Source: Burkholderiales bacterium UBA4657
GTDB taxonomy: Bacteria > Pseudomonadota > Gammaproteobacteria > Burkholderiales > Burkholderiaceae_E
Direction: 5' to 3'
Assembly (NCBI GenBank): GCA_002405475.1
Contig: DHLX01000009.1
Location: forward strand, 51,505 to 91,546
DNA: 40,042 bases
Shown here: positions 31,527 through 40,040 of the stretch, one piece after another
How the letters are laid out: the number at the start of each line of letters is the position of its first letter
How positions within the stretch are numbered: the stretch's first letter is position 1
Notes under the pieces: model-generated
The model's database searches: none
Told to the model about the DNA's origin: nothing
What the model saw: only the letters and a program-made list of their open reading frames with translations
Program-made: the position numbers and the translations under genes

Positions 31527-33674
31527 TTATTGCTGCTGCTGTTGTTGCTGTTGCTCGATACCCGCTTCAGCGTTTTCCGTCAGCAACGCCTTCATCGACA
31601 GGCGCAGACGACCTTTTTCATCGGCCTCCAGAACCTTGACCCGTACCTGCTGGCCCTCTTGCAGATATTCAGCCACATTGTTTACACGCTTGTCTGAAAT
31701 CTGGCTGATGTGCAGCAAACCGTCCTTGCCTGGCAATACCTGAACAATGGCACCAAAATCCAGCAATTTCAGGACTGTACCTTCGTACACCGAGCCCACT
31801 TCGACTTCAGCGGTAATCAGTTCAATGCGACGTTTGGCTTCTTGCGCCGCTGCTGCATCGACCGAAGCGATGGTCACGGTGCCATCTTCCTGAATATCAA
31901 TCTGGGTGCCGGTTTCTTCGGTCAAAGCACGAATCACCGCGCCTCCCTTGCCAATCACATCACGGATTTTTTCCGGATTGATCTTGATGGTGAGCAAACG
32001 CGGGGCAAAGTCAGAAAGCTCGGTACGACCGTGAGGCATGGCTTCCTGCATTTTGCCCAGAATGTGCATGCGTGCTTCCAGCGCTTGTGCCAAGGCCACC
32101 TTCATGATTTCTTTGGTAATGCCCTGAATCTTGATGTCCATTTGCAGCGCGGTAATACCGTTGGCAGTACCGGCCACTTTGAAATCCATGTCGCCCAGAT
32201 GATCTTCGTCGCCCAGAATGTCAGTCAAGACGGCAAACTTGTTATCTTCCTTGATCAAGCCCATGGCAATACCAGCTACATGCGCTTTGAGGGGTACGCC
32301 AGCATCCATCAGGGACAGGCAGCCGCCACACACCGAAGCCATGGATGAAGAACCGTTCGACTCGGTAATTTCAGACACGATACGCATGGAATAGCTGAAT
32401 TCGTCTTCTTTGGGCAGTACCGCTACCAGGGCACGTTTAGCCAGGCGGCCATGCCCGATTTCACGACGCTTGGGGGTACCAACACGGCCGGTTTCGCCGG
32501 TAGCAAATGGCGGCATGTTGTAGTGAAGCATGAAGCGTTCACGATACTCGCCCTGCAAAGCATCGATGATTTGCTCATCCTGCTTGGTGCCCAGGGTAGC
32601 AATGACCAGCGCCTGGGTCTCACCGCGGGTAAACAATACCGAGCCATGCGTGCGCGGCAATACCGAGGTGCGAATGCTGATCGGACGCACGGTACGGGTA
32701 TCACGACCATCAATACGTGGCTCTCCGTTCAAAATTTGTCCACGCACAATTTTGGATTCAAGATCAAACAAGATATTACCGACTTCCACCTCATCAGGCT
32801 TGACACCACCAGCCGACGCGACATCTTCATTCAGATGCGCCATCACGTCAGCATAAATTTGCTTGATGCGGTTGCTGCGTTCCTGCTTTTGGCGAATTTG
32901 ATAAGCATCGGCCAGTGCAACTTCGGCAAAGTGCTTGATACGATTGATCAAGGCTTCGTTCTTCGCGGCAGGTGTCCAGTCCCAAACCGGTTTGCCAGCA
33001 TCACGCACCAGATCGTGAATGGCATTGATGACAGCCTGCATTTGCTCGTGGCCATACACCACGGCGCCCAACATGATTTCTTCGGAAAGTTGCTTGGCTT
33101 CAGACTCGACCATCAACACGGCCTGCTCGGTACCTGCCACCACCAGATCCATCTGCGAGGTTTTGAGTTGGGTAGCGGTCGGGTTGAGCACGTAGCTGCC
33201 ATCGACATAAGCAACGCGAGCGGCGCCCAGAGGCCCGTTGAACGGAATACCTGACACTGAGAGAGCAGCGGAAGCCCCAATCATGGCGGGAATGTCAGGA
33301 TCAATTTCGGGATTGACCGACAGCACATGAATAACTACCTGTACTTCGTTGTAAAAGCCTTCAGGAAACAAGGGACGAATCGGACGGTCAATGAGGCGAG
33401 ATGTCAGCGTTTCCTTCTCCGAAGGCTTGCCTTCACGCTTGAAAAAACCGCCGGGAATACGTCCGGCGGCATAAGTTTTTTCGATGTAATCCACCGTCAG
33501 CGGAAAAAAGTCCTGGCCGGCCTTGGCGCTCTTGGCACCTACGACAGTCGCCAGAACGACCGTATCCTCGACACTGACAAGAACCGCGCCGCTTGCCTGA
33601 CGCGCAATTTCGCCGGTTTCCAGAGTAACCGTGTGCTGGCCATATTGAAATGATTTGGTGACTTTATTAAACAT
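31527..33674 (-). CDS. pnp: Polyribonucleotide nucleotidyltransferase (PNPase)
   Basis: 3'-to-5' phosphorolytic exoribonuclease and degradosome component, 715 residues. Order: RNase PH-like domain 1 (about 1-140), an all-helical linker, RNase PH-like domain 2 (about 310-540, with 'RGETQALVIATLGT' and 'GGCLSLMDAGVPLKAHVAGIAMGL'), KH domain (IRDVIGKGGAVIRALTEETG) and S1 domain (VGSVYEGTVLKLLDFGAIVQVLPGKDGLLHISQI). The last eight codons are all glutamine (CAA/CAG mix), an unusual tail. Downstream of rpsO, as in most proteobacteria; probably subject to self-regulation through its leader, which is family knowledge from E. coli. Confidence 0.98.
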   Translation of the reverse strand: MFNKVTKSFQYGQHTVTLETGEIARQASGAVLVSVEDTVVLATVVGAKSAKAGQDFFPLTVDYIEKTYAAGRIPGGFFKREGKPSEKETLTSRLIDRPIRPLFPEGFYNEVQVVIHVLSVNPEIDPDIPAMIGASAALSVSGIPFNGPLGAARVAYVDGSYVLNPTATQLKTSQMDLVVAGTEQAVLMVESEAKQLSEEIMLGAVVYGHEQMQAVINAIHDLVRDAGKPVWDWTPAAKNEALINRIKHFAEVALADAYQIRQKQERSNRIKQIYADVMAHLNEDVASAGGVKPDEVEVGNILFDLESKIVRGQILNGEPRIDGRDTRTVRPISIRTSVLPRTHGSVLFTRGETQALVIATLGTKQDEQIIDALQGEYRERFMLHYNMPPFATGETGRVGTPKRREIGHGRLAKRALVAVLPKEDEFSYSMRIVSEITESNGSSSMASVCGGCLSLMDAGVPLKAHVAGIAMGLIKEDNKFAVLTDILGDEDHLGDMDFKVAGTANGITALQMDIKIQGITKEIMKVALAQALEARMHILGKMQEAMPHGRTELSDFAPRLLTIKINPEKIRDVIGKGGAVIRALTEETGTQIDIQEDGTVTIASVDAAAAQEAKRRIELITAEVEVGSVYEGTVLKLLDFGAIVQVLPGKDGLLHISQISDKRVNNVAEYLQEGQQVRVKVLEADEKGRLRLSMKALLTENAEAGIEQQQQQQQQ

Positions 33675-33737
33675 ATTTTTTACCTTTCTTCAACCTGCGG
33701 GATTTCGTGCGCCGCAGTTCGCACCGACTGCAAAATG

Positions 33738-33771
33738 CAAAAAGCCCGCGAGGAGGTTTCCGCGCAGGCTT
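33738..33771 (-). terminator. Terminator/attenuator between rpsO and pnp
   Basis: The minus strand reads AAGCC, a two-base bulge, CGCG, a loop of about 11 bases, CGCG, then GGCTTTTT. The stem of about nine pairs is followed by a short T-run. It is placed as in E. coli, where an rpsO terminator partly separates rpsO from pnp. Confidence 0.75.
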
Positions 33772-33795
33772 CGTCTGGTTAACGCAAGTCCAAAA

Positions 33796-34065
33796 TTACT
33801 TACGCAGACCCAGTTTCTCGATCAGCGTGCGATAACGCTGAACGTCTTTTCCTTTGAGATAGTCGAGCAACTTACGACGACGGGATACCATCCGCAACAA
33901 GCCGCGACGGCTATGATGATCTTTAGCATGCTCTTTGAAATGCCCGGTCAATTCATTGATACGTGCAGTCAGTAAAGCCACCTGCACTTCGGGTGAACCC
34001 GTGTCATTTGTGCCACGAGCGTATTCGGCCACAATACCGGCCTTGTTTAAATCAGCGACTGCCAT
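33796..34065 (-). CDS. rpsO: 30S ribosomal protein S15
   Basis: The 89-residue primary 16S rRNA-binding protein of the small-subunit platform. Typical blocks: 'DTGSPEVQVALLTARINELTGHFKEHAKDHHSRRGLL' and 'MVSRRRKLLDYLKGKDVQRY'. In-frame methionines occur at 34077, 34068 and 34065; the last gives the normal length and has GGAG six bases upstream. The leader of roughly 80 bases may hold the regulatory fold known for S15, but I could not identify it. Confidence 0.97.
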   Translation of the reverse strand: MAVADLNKAGIVAEYARGTNDTGSPEVQVALLTARINELTGHFKEHAKDHHSRRGLLRMVSRRRKLLDYLKGKDVQRYRTLIEKLGLRK

Positions 34066-34150
34066 CATTTTCTCCAATTTTACTTGCGATCAGCGAAGTA
34101 CATGGACGTACCATACCCTCAAAGATCGTGCTTTAAAAAAACAACTGACG

Positions 34151-34180
34151 ATTATATACGAAGATCGGTACCCGGCGCAA
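34151..34180 (-). promoter_or_regulatory. Probable sigma-70 promoter of rpsO
   Basis: A perfect -10 TATAAT (34156-34151) lies 18 bases downstream of TTGCGC (34180-34175), a three-of-six -35. Transcription would start near 34144, about 80 bases before the S15 ATG. The rest of the 236-base divergent gap (34066-34301) shows no other clear element; no promoter for the aer-like gene was recognised. Confidence 0.6.
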
Positions 34181-34301
34181 ACCTGCATTTGGGCTGGCAA
34201 CAAAGCCCAAATTGGATAGTGAAGTTAGTTTTATTCCCAAGATTGAGAACTGGTTGCATGATCAGAATGGTATCAGGCGTTTTTGAACGAGGATCACCTT
34301 T

Positions 34302-35852
34302 ATGCGACTCAACCTGCCAGTGACTCAGCGGGAATACCAATACCCGGATAATGAAACTCTGGTTTCGACCACTGACCTGAGCAGTAAAATCACCTACTGT
34401 AATCCAAGCTTCATCAATGTCAGCGGCTACAGTGTCGATGAACTGATTGGCCAGCCGCACAATCTGATTCGCCATCCCGATATGCCGCAGGAAGCCTACC
34501 GTGATATGTGGGAGACCATCCAGTCCGGGCATCCGTGGTCGGCCCTGGTCAAGAATCGACGCAAGGATGGCGATCACTACTGGGTCGTCGCTAATGTCAC
34601 GCCGATACTGGAAGGTGGCAAGCCAGTTGGCTATATGTCGGTGCGCACCAAGCCTACGCCTGAACAAGTACAGAGCGCCGAAGTACTCTATGCGCGCATG
34701 AGACAGGAAAAAGAAAATGGCAAACAAACCCTGTCCTTGCATCGTGGGCAATTGATTAGCACCGGCCTATGGGGAAAAGTTCAGCGCAGCATCAACAGTA
34801 ATCATTTGACCTTGAAAATACTGCTCTGCTTCGCCGGACTAGAGATCGCTCGGCGTGGTCTGGAATATCTGTTTTCTTCGTGGATCATTGAATATGGTGT
34901 GGGGGCGATTGCTGCATTTTTTCTGGCTCTACTACTGGCACGCAGCGTAAGAAAGCCGGTAGAAACTGCACTCAACATTGCCAACCGCATGGCGGCCGGT
35001 GATTTGAGTCAGCATACCCAGATCACACGGCGTGACGAATTTGCTGCCCTGTTTCGCGCTCTGAACCAGCTCAATGTCAATCTCAAAGCTGTTGTCGGCG
35101 ATGTGCGTAAAGAAGTGCATGGCATTAATGATGCCAGCAGAGAAATTGCATTGGGGAATAGCGATTTATCGTCACGAACCGAATCTCAGGCCAGTAATCT
35201 TGAGCAGACCGCAGCGTCAATGGAGCAATTAACGAGTACTGTAAAACAAAGTGCCGATACTGCGCAGCAGGCGAGCCAATTTTCCACACAAACAACCGAA
35301 GTGGCGAGAAAAGGCGGTGAAGCGGTAGCTCAAGTCGTAGAAACCATGGAAGAAATTCGCGAGTCCTCTAAAAAAATAGCCGACATTATTCAGGTCATTG
35401 ACAGCATTGCATTCCAGACCAACATACTGGCGCTCAATGCTGCAGTAGAAGCGGCACGCGCTGGAGAGCAAGGTCGAGGCTTTGCCGTAGTAGCTAGCGA
35501 AGTACGTAGTCTGGCGCAAAGAACTTCAACAGCAGCCAGGGAAATCAAGGAGCTGATCACCGATTCAGTCAGTAAAGTGGAATCGGGAGCGGGGCATGTG
35601 TCGAAAGCGGGTACGACCATGCATGAGATACAGCATTCTGTGCAGAGAGTGTCTGATTTGATTAATGAAATCAGCAGTGCTACCGGGGAGCAGTATGCGG
35701 GTATCAATCAGGTCAATGAAGCGGTTTCACAACTCGACACCATGACGCAACAAAATGCGGCCTTGGTAGAGCAGTCAGCCGCCGCCGCAGAATCCCTGAA
35801 AATACAGGCCGAAATACTGTCGCAGAGTGTAAGGATTTTCCGTTTGAATTGA
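34302..35852 (+). CDS. Aer-like PAS-HAMP methyl-accepting chemotaxis receptor
   Basis: A 516-residue energy-taxis receptor. The N-terminal PAS domain (about 10-115) shows the Aer pattern: 'TDLSSKITYCNPSFINVSGYSVDELIGQPHNLIRHPDMP' and 'GHPWSALVKNRRKDGDHYWV', a fold that binds FAD and senses redox state. Two short hydrophobic segments (about 169-182 and 196-213) anchor it from the cytoplasmic side, followed by HAMP (about 215-265) and the signalling coil. The CheA/CheW tip is 'ALNAAVEAARAGEQGRGFAVVASEVRSLAQR' (377-407). There is no C-terminal pentapeptide for CheR/CheB docking; it ends FRLN. GAGGA lies 8 bases before the ATG. It is a lone plus-strand gene ending 7 bases from the convergent fpr gene. 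Confidence 0.93.
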   Translation: MRLNLPVTQREYQYPDNETLVSTTDLSSKITYCNPSFINVSGYSVDELIGQPHNLIRHPDMPQEAYRDMWETIQSGHPWSALVKNRRKDGDHYWVVANVTPILEGGKPVGYMSVRTKPTPEQVQSAEVLYARMRQEKENGKQTLSLHRGQLISTGLWGKVQRSINSNHLTLKILLCFAGLEIARRGLEYLFSSWIIEYGVGAIAAFFLALLLARSVRKPVETALNIANRMAAGDLSQHTQITRRDEFAALFRALNQLNVNLKAVVGDVRKEVHGINDASREIALGNSDLSSRTESQASNLEQTAASMEQLTSTVKQSADTAQQASQFSTQTTEVARKGGEAVAQVVETMEEIRESSKKIADIIQVIDSIAFQTNILALNAAVEAARAGEQGRGFAVVASEVRSLAQRTSTAAREIKELITDSVSKVESGAGHVSKAGTTMHEIQHSVQRVSDLINEISSATGEQYAGINQVNEAVSQLDTMTQQNAALVEQSAAAAESLKIQAEILSQSVRIFRLN

Positions 35853-35859
35853 ACCGCAG

Positions 35860-36735
35860 TTACCAATAATTTTCCACCGCCATGTGTCCCGGTTGACCAC
35901 GACGGCTCACCGCATAGCCTTTATCGGTGAGTTGCTTGCGAATATCATCGACCATTTCCGGGTTGCCACAAATCATGATGCGGCTACGCTCTTGGTCAAG
36001 CTTGACACCGGCAAACTGTTCCAGCTTGCCATCGGCAATGGCACTGGTAATCCGCTCATTCAAAGTTCCTGGGATCGACTCACGGGTCACTATCGGTACA
36101 TAGACCAATTTGTCAGGATTGTCTTTGCAATAATCGCCGAAAAATTCGTGCGTCTTGAAACTTTCAATCGTGTCCTTATAGGCCAGTTCGTTTTCATGAC
36201 GAACACTATGCACCAGGATCAGGCGGTCATACTGCTCCCAGGTTGGCATGTCGTACAGCACGCTAATAAAAGGTGCCAAGCCGGTGCCAGAACTCAGCAT
36301 CCATAAATCCTTGCCCTGTTCAAAGCGGTCAGTCGTCAAGAAACCATAATTCATTTTTTCAATGAATAACTCGTCACCCACCTTGAGTTGCGCCAGCTTG
36401 GTCGTAAATTCGCCATCGGGTACGACAATCGAATAAAACTCAAGGTACTCGTCATAATTGGCCGAGACGATGGAGTAGGCGCGCCAAATATAGCGCGGGC
36501 CTTTTTCGCCATCATCACGATAGACCCCCAGACGCGCGAATTGCCCCGGAGTAAAGCGATAACCCTGGTAGCGTGTGGTACGAAATGAAAACAGGTGTGG
36601 TGTCCAGGTTTTCATCCAGGTAATTTTTTCAGTCGTATATTTATCGGCTGGCAATTCACCAGGAATTTTTTTTCTGGGTACAGCCGGGGTTGTAGTGCTC
36701 GCCGCTGCGAGTACTTCGGGCGCTAATCCATCCAT
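35860..36735 (-). CDS. fpr: Ferredoxin/flavodoxin-NADP+ reductase
   Basis: FAD enzyme moving electrons between NADPH and ferredoxin or flavodoxin. The FAD motif is RAYSIVSA with 'EYLEFYSIVVPDGEFTTKL', the pyrophosphate/NADP site is 'SSGTGLAPFISVL', and the protein ends AVENYW, the aromatic C-terminus of bacterial Fpr proteins. The ATG at 36735 gives 291 residues. A TTG at 36762, overlapping the cysN stop, is the alternative; neither has a strong ribosome site. Either way there is an N-terminal extension of about 30 Ala/Pro/Thr-rich residues before the usual start (KYTTEKI). It follows cysN and may supply reductant to sulfur or other assimilation, which is inference from position. Confidence 0.92.
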   Translation of the reverse strand: MDGLAPEVLAAASTTTPAVPRKKIPGELPADKYTTEKITWMKTWTPHLFSFRTTRYQGYRFTPGQFARLGVYRDDGEKGPRYIWRAYSIVSANYDEYLEFYSIVVPDGEFTTKLAQLKVGDELFIEKMNYGFLTTDRFEQGKDLWMLSSGTGLAPFISVLYDMPTWEQYDRLILVHSVRHENELAYKDTIESFKTHEFFGDYCKDNPDKLVYVPIVTRESIPGTLNERITSAIADGKLEQFAGVKLDQERSRIMICGNPEMVDDIRKQLTDKGYAVSRRGQPGHMAVENYW

Positions 36736-36758
36736 AGAAGTATTTTTTTCCAAAATAA

Positions 36759-38057
36759 TCAATCCAATAATCCTGCCGCCACGGTATTGTGGCTCGCTTC
36801 ATCTATCAGAATAAAGCTGCCAGTGGCGCGACTTTGGGCATAAGCATCAGCAAACAAGGCTTGCTGGGTTTTAAATTTCAAACGCACAATATCGTTCAAT
36901 TGCACGGGAGCTGCGTTATTTTCAGTAGTGTACGACAAGGTGTGAATGTCGAGTCGGGCTTCCACACTGCTGATACGGGCTTTGACTTCACGCGTTGTAT
37001 GTTTAACCAGGTATGACCGAGCCGGGCTCAAGGTTTCGCTACTGAGCCAGCATACCGTAGCCGTTTGTTCCTTGCTTTCCGTCGGAGTCGATGCTCCGAC
37101 TTTGACCAGCATATCGCCACGCGATATATCAATATCATCGGCCAAGGAAATCATGACCGACTGACCAGCAAATGCACTTGCCAGTTCTGTCTCGCCTAGG
37201 CCAATGCGACTCACCCGGCTGGTTTTTCCGGCTGGTAAGACCAGAAGTTCATCTCCCACACTTACTGAGCCCGACTCAATACGACCGGCATAAGCGCGGA
37301 AGTCATGGTGTACTTCCGACTGCGCCGGACGGCACACCCATTGCACTGGAAAACGCAGGGCAGCATCAGCATTGAGCTGGCTGGAAGGGGCGGCTTCCAG
37401 TACCTCAAGCAAAGTCGGGCCCGCGTACCAAGCCAAGTGGTTACCGCGCGATACCACCATTTCACCTTCAAGCGCACTCATGGGAATACACTGCACCTGC
37501 ACTTTCATCTCTGGGTGTTGTCCCAGCCATTGCTCGAAATCGTGGACGATGGTGTCAAATGCCGTTTGCTGATAGTCAACCAAATCCATCTTGTTGATGG
37601 CGAGCACCCAGTGCTGGATGCCCAGTAAGCCAGCCAGGGTGGCGTGACGCTTGGTTTGCGGTAACAGTCCCTTGCGGGCATCGACCAGCAAAATGGCGAC
37701 ATCGGCGGTTGAAGCTGCCGTGACCATATTGCGCGTATATTGCTCATGCCCCGGGGCATCCGCAATAATAAATTTGCGCCGTGCCGTGGCAAAGTAGCGA
37801 TACGCCACATCAATAGTAATGCCCTGCTCGCGCTCGGCCATCAGACCATCGGTCAGCAAGGACAAGTCCAGGGCGGACAAACCACGCTTGTGCGCGTTTT
37901 TTTCCAGCGTTGCAATAGTGTCTGTCAGCAGGGTCTTGGTGTCATAAAGCAGGCGGCCAATCAGCGTGGACTTGCCATCATCGACACTGCCGCAGGTCAG
38001 AAAGCGCAAAACACCCAGGTCTTCTTGTTGCAAGTGATTCATGTCATCGCGTTTCAT
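36759..38057 (-). CDS. cysN: Sulfate adenylyltransferase subunit 1 (GTPase)
   Basis: GTP-hydrolysing subunit of ATP sulfurylase, driving sulfate activation to APS with CysD; 432 residues. It is an EF-Tu-like protein: G1 GSVDDGKST (23-31), G2 region 'EREQGITIDVAYRYF', G3 DAPGHEQYT, G4 NKMD, followed by two beta-barrel domains. There is no fused CysC (APS kinase) domain, and the protein ends soon after the barrels. The ATG overlaps the cysD stop by one base (TAATG), so the two subunits are coupled. Confidence 0.96.
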   Translation of the reverse strand: MKRDDMNHLQQEDLGVLRFLTCGSVDDGKSTLIGRLLYDTKTLLTDTIATLEKNAHKRGLSALDLSLLTDGLMAEREQGITIDVAYRYFATARRKFIIADAPGHEQYTRNMVTAASTADVAILLVDARKGLLPQTKRHATLAGLLGIQHWVLAINKMDLVDYQQTAFDTIVHDFEQWLGQHPEMKVQVQCIPMSALEGEMVVSRGNHLAWYAGPTLLEVLEAAPSSQLNADAALRFPVQWVCRPAQSEVHHDFRAYAGRIESGSVSVGDELLVLPAGKTSRVSRIGLGETELASAFAGQSVMISLADDIDISRGDMLVKVGASTPTESKEQTATVCWLSSETLSPARSYLVKHTTREVKARISSVEARLDIHTLSYTTENNAAPVQLNDIVRLKFKTQQALFADAYAQSRATGSFILIDEASHNTVAAGLLD

Positions 38058-38971
38058 TAAAAATAACCTTCTTTCTTGCGCTGTTCCATCGACGCTTCCG
38101 AGGTCTGGTCATCCATACGGGTGGCACCGCGCTCGGTTAAAGTGGCGCTCACCGTCTCGGCCAGAATTTCATCATTATTTTTGGCGCTCGACTCTACTGG
38201 CGCAGTGCAAGTAATATCTCCCACGGTGCGGAACCGGACACTGACCTGCTCAACCGTCTCGCCTTCACGCGCGGGCGTCAGCGCTGTAATGGGCGCCAGA
38301 ATATCGCCACGACGAACCACCGGCCGAGTGTGTGCGTAATAAATGCTCGGCACTTCGAGACCTTCGCGCGCAATGTATTGCCATACGTCCAGTTCGGTCC
38401 AATTGCTAATCGGAAACACGCGCATGTTTTCACCTTTGGCGACACGGGCGTTATACAAATTCCACAACTCGGGACGCTGATTTTTCGGATCCCACTGCCC
38501 CCACTCGTCACGGAAACTAAATACACGTTCCTTGGCACGCGCTTTTTCTTCATCACGGCGCGCGCCACCGATGCAGGCATCGAAACCAAACTCGGCAATT
38601 GCATCCAGTAAAGTAACAGACTGGTATTTGTTACGCGATTCATTGGCATCACGTAAAACCACGCGCCCCGACTTGATCGAATCTTCGACGCTGCGCACGA
38701 TCAGGCGCTCGCCGAGTTGTTGCGCACGATAATCACGAAAGGCAATCACTTCGGGAAAATTGTGCCCGGTGTCGATATGCAGCAAGGGAAAAGGAAATTT
38801 TGCCGGACGAAAAGCCTTGGTCGCCAGATGTAGCAAAACAATGGAGTCTTTGCCACCGGAAAAAAGCAAGGCCGGGTGGCTGGTTTGCCCCGCCACTTCG
38901 CGCAAAATATGAATGGCTTCGGCTTCCAGCCAGTCGAGGTGGGTCAGGGTTGAATAGTTGATTTTTATCAT
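38057..38971 (-). CDS. cysD: Sulfate adenylyltransferase subunit 2
   Basis: Catalytic subunit of ATP sulfurylase (ATP + sulfate to APS), 304 residues. The PP-loop SGGKDS is at 38-43, followed by 'LLHIDTGHNFPEVIAFRD', 'GGARRDEEKARAKERVFSFRD', 'NWTELDVWQYI' and the C-terminal 'RKKEGYF'. In many betaproteobacteria cysH precedes cysD; here the gene upstream is an AT-rich ORF whose stop is 3 bases before the cysD ATG. No good ribosome site is visible before the ATG, so cysD may rely on translation of that ORF. Confidence 0.97.
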   Translation of the reverse strand: MIKINYSTLTHLDWLEAEAIHILREVAGQTSHPALLFSGGKDSIVLLHLATKAFRPAKFPFPLLHIDTGHNFPEVIAFRDYRAQQLGERLIVRSVEDSIKSGRVVLRDANESRNKYQSVTLLDAIAEFGFDACIGGARRDEEKARAKERVFSFRDEWGQWDPKNQRPELWNLYNARVAKGENMRVFPISNWTELDVWQYIAREGLEVPSIYYAHTRPVVRRGDILAPITALTPAREGETVEQVSVRFRTVGDITCTAPVESSAKNNDEILAETVSATLTERGATRMDDQTSEASMEQRKKEGYF

Positions 38972-38974
38972 GAG

Positions 38975-39967
38975 TTAGATACCAGGAAAAAGACCAAGAA
39001 GGGGTTCCAAGGGAGTATCTATGTCTGAAGGAATGGGTGAGTGAATGTCAAAAATGCCCCATTCGGCATAGGGATAAAAACATAACAACTCTGGAACTCC
39101 ATCTGCTGTGATGTCAGCAATTGGAAAACAAGAAAAAACGTCTTTAAATTGGCGAACTGGTACGTAGCGGTTGCGGATTTTTTTCATTATTCGTACCAAG
39201 CTATAGGCCTCATCTCCAAAAGTATCACCCTCGTATATAGCAATCAGGTATTCTATTTTTTCTCTATCTGCATAAAAAATTACTTTATCTTTGAGCTCTG
39301 GAAGTGGAAGAATACTGTCGTTATCTGGATTTTTTCGCTGCTCAAATTGTTTATTTGTCGGTTTTATTTTTTGCAGCTCTGAATATAGAGCAGGATTATT
39401 TTTTTTAAGACCGACTTTTTCTATTTGTTCTGATTGAAAAAATATTTTTTTTGATAGAAGTACAGGAAAGTCCTGGGAGTATTTCTGGAGTTTGAAAGGT
39501 TGGCAGTGTTTACAGAGTGATAAAGGAAAAGTCGAAGAAGCAATTACTTTTGCCTGAAAGGAAACCAAAAAAATAACTTCATCATCCCATACCACGCCAT
39601 TTCTCGAACCTGCAGGACGATATTGAATTGAATCAATGAGTACATTGCTACGACCATGCAGAGAATACAGATACATATCGGTTTTATTGGAAATTCCTAG
39701 TTTTTTTAATTCTCTATCAACATCGGCAAAAGTTGGTTTAGGGTCATCAAAGCGATTGGATGTAGTTCGCAGTTGTAATTGTTGGCCAGCACTTTCCAGT
39801 GAGAGTGTGATGTAGCCTTTCTGCTCCGTTTCAAGTATCAAATTTCCCAATAGTGTTCCCAAGTAACTTGACTTGGCTGTAGCAGGTTTTATGGTGGCAC
39901 CAGGAAATATCACAAAAAATAGGAACAGAATTAAAAAACGATTGAACAACAAACGCTGTACAAACAT
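38975..39967 (-). CDS. Unrecognised secreted protein, AT-rich, probably acquired
   Basis: I do not recognise this 330-residue protein. It has a signal peptide (basic start, hydrophobic 11-22, likely cleavage after A31 in ATA), so it should be exported. Visible features are a CxxC pair (C152 and C155 in LCKHCQ), a lysine-rich middle (170-215), and near the end 'IADITADGVPELL' (284-295), which resembles the Asp-rich loop of FG-GAP/VCBS-like repeats. The base content is far below its neighbours: 28% and 30% G+C in 39361-39420 and 39421-39480, against 53% in 38821-38880 of cysD (hand counts). A good AAGGTGA ribosome site precedes the ATG. It may be a transferred gene; an immunity or accessory factor is possible but unproven. 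Confidence 0.8.
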   Translation of the reverse strand: MFVQRLLFNRFLILFLFFVIFPGATIKPATAKSSYLGTLLGNLILETEQKGYITLSLESAGQQLQLRTTSNRFDDPKPTFADVDRELKKLGISNKTDMYLYSLHGRSNVLIDSIQYRPAGSRNGVVWDDEVIFLVSFQAKVIASSTFPLSLCKHCQPFKLQKYSQDFPVLLSKKIFFQSEQIEKVGLKKNNPALYSELQKIKPTNKQFEQRKNPDNDSILPLPELKDKVIFYADREKIEYLIAIYEGDTFGDEAYSLVRIMKKIRNRYVPVRQFKDVFSCFPIADITADGVPELLCFYPYAEWGIFDIHSPIPSDIDTPLEPLLGLFPGI

Positions 39968-39971
39968 ATTT

Positions 39972-40040
39972 TCACCTTTTCTCTCTCACAAATCCGCCTC
40001 GCCCCGCTACCGCGGCGATCGTCTTAACATTCGCTACGCT
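39972..40040 (-). other. Possible 3' end of an upstream gene, or a G+C-rich repeat
   Basis: One minus-strand frame is open from the window edge to a TGA at 39974-39972 and would give 22 residues ending GGFVREKR, four bases before the ATG of the AT-rich gene. The DNA (39992-40021) is strongly G+C-rich, in contrast to the gene that follows. Too little is present to decide between a coding end and non-coding repeat DNA. Confidence 0.2.

Noticed and set aside
31489..31743. Poly-leucine/cysteine frame on the plus strand near 31530
   Set aside because: This is the reverse reading of the glutamine codon tract at the end of pnp, not a gene.
31710..33254. Long plus-strand reading frames (212 and 267 codons) opposite pnp
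   Set aside because: They lie wholly inside the well-supported pnp gene, show no recognisable domain or ribosome site, and are explained by pnp codon bias.
34152..34751. A 199-codon minus-strand frame opposite the aer-like gene
   Set aside because: It mirrors the PAS-domain coding sequence and overlaps the rpsO promoter; no independent support.
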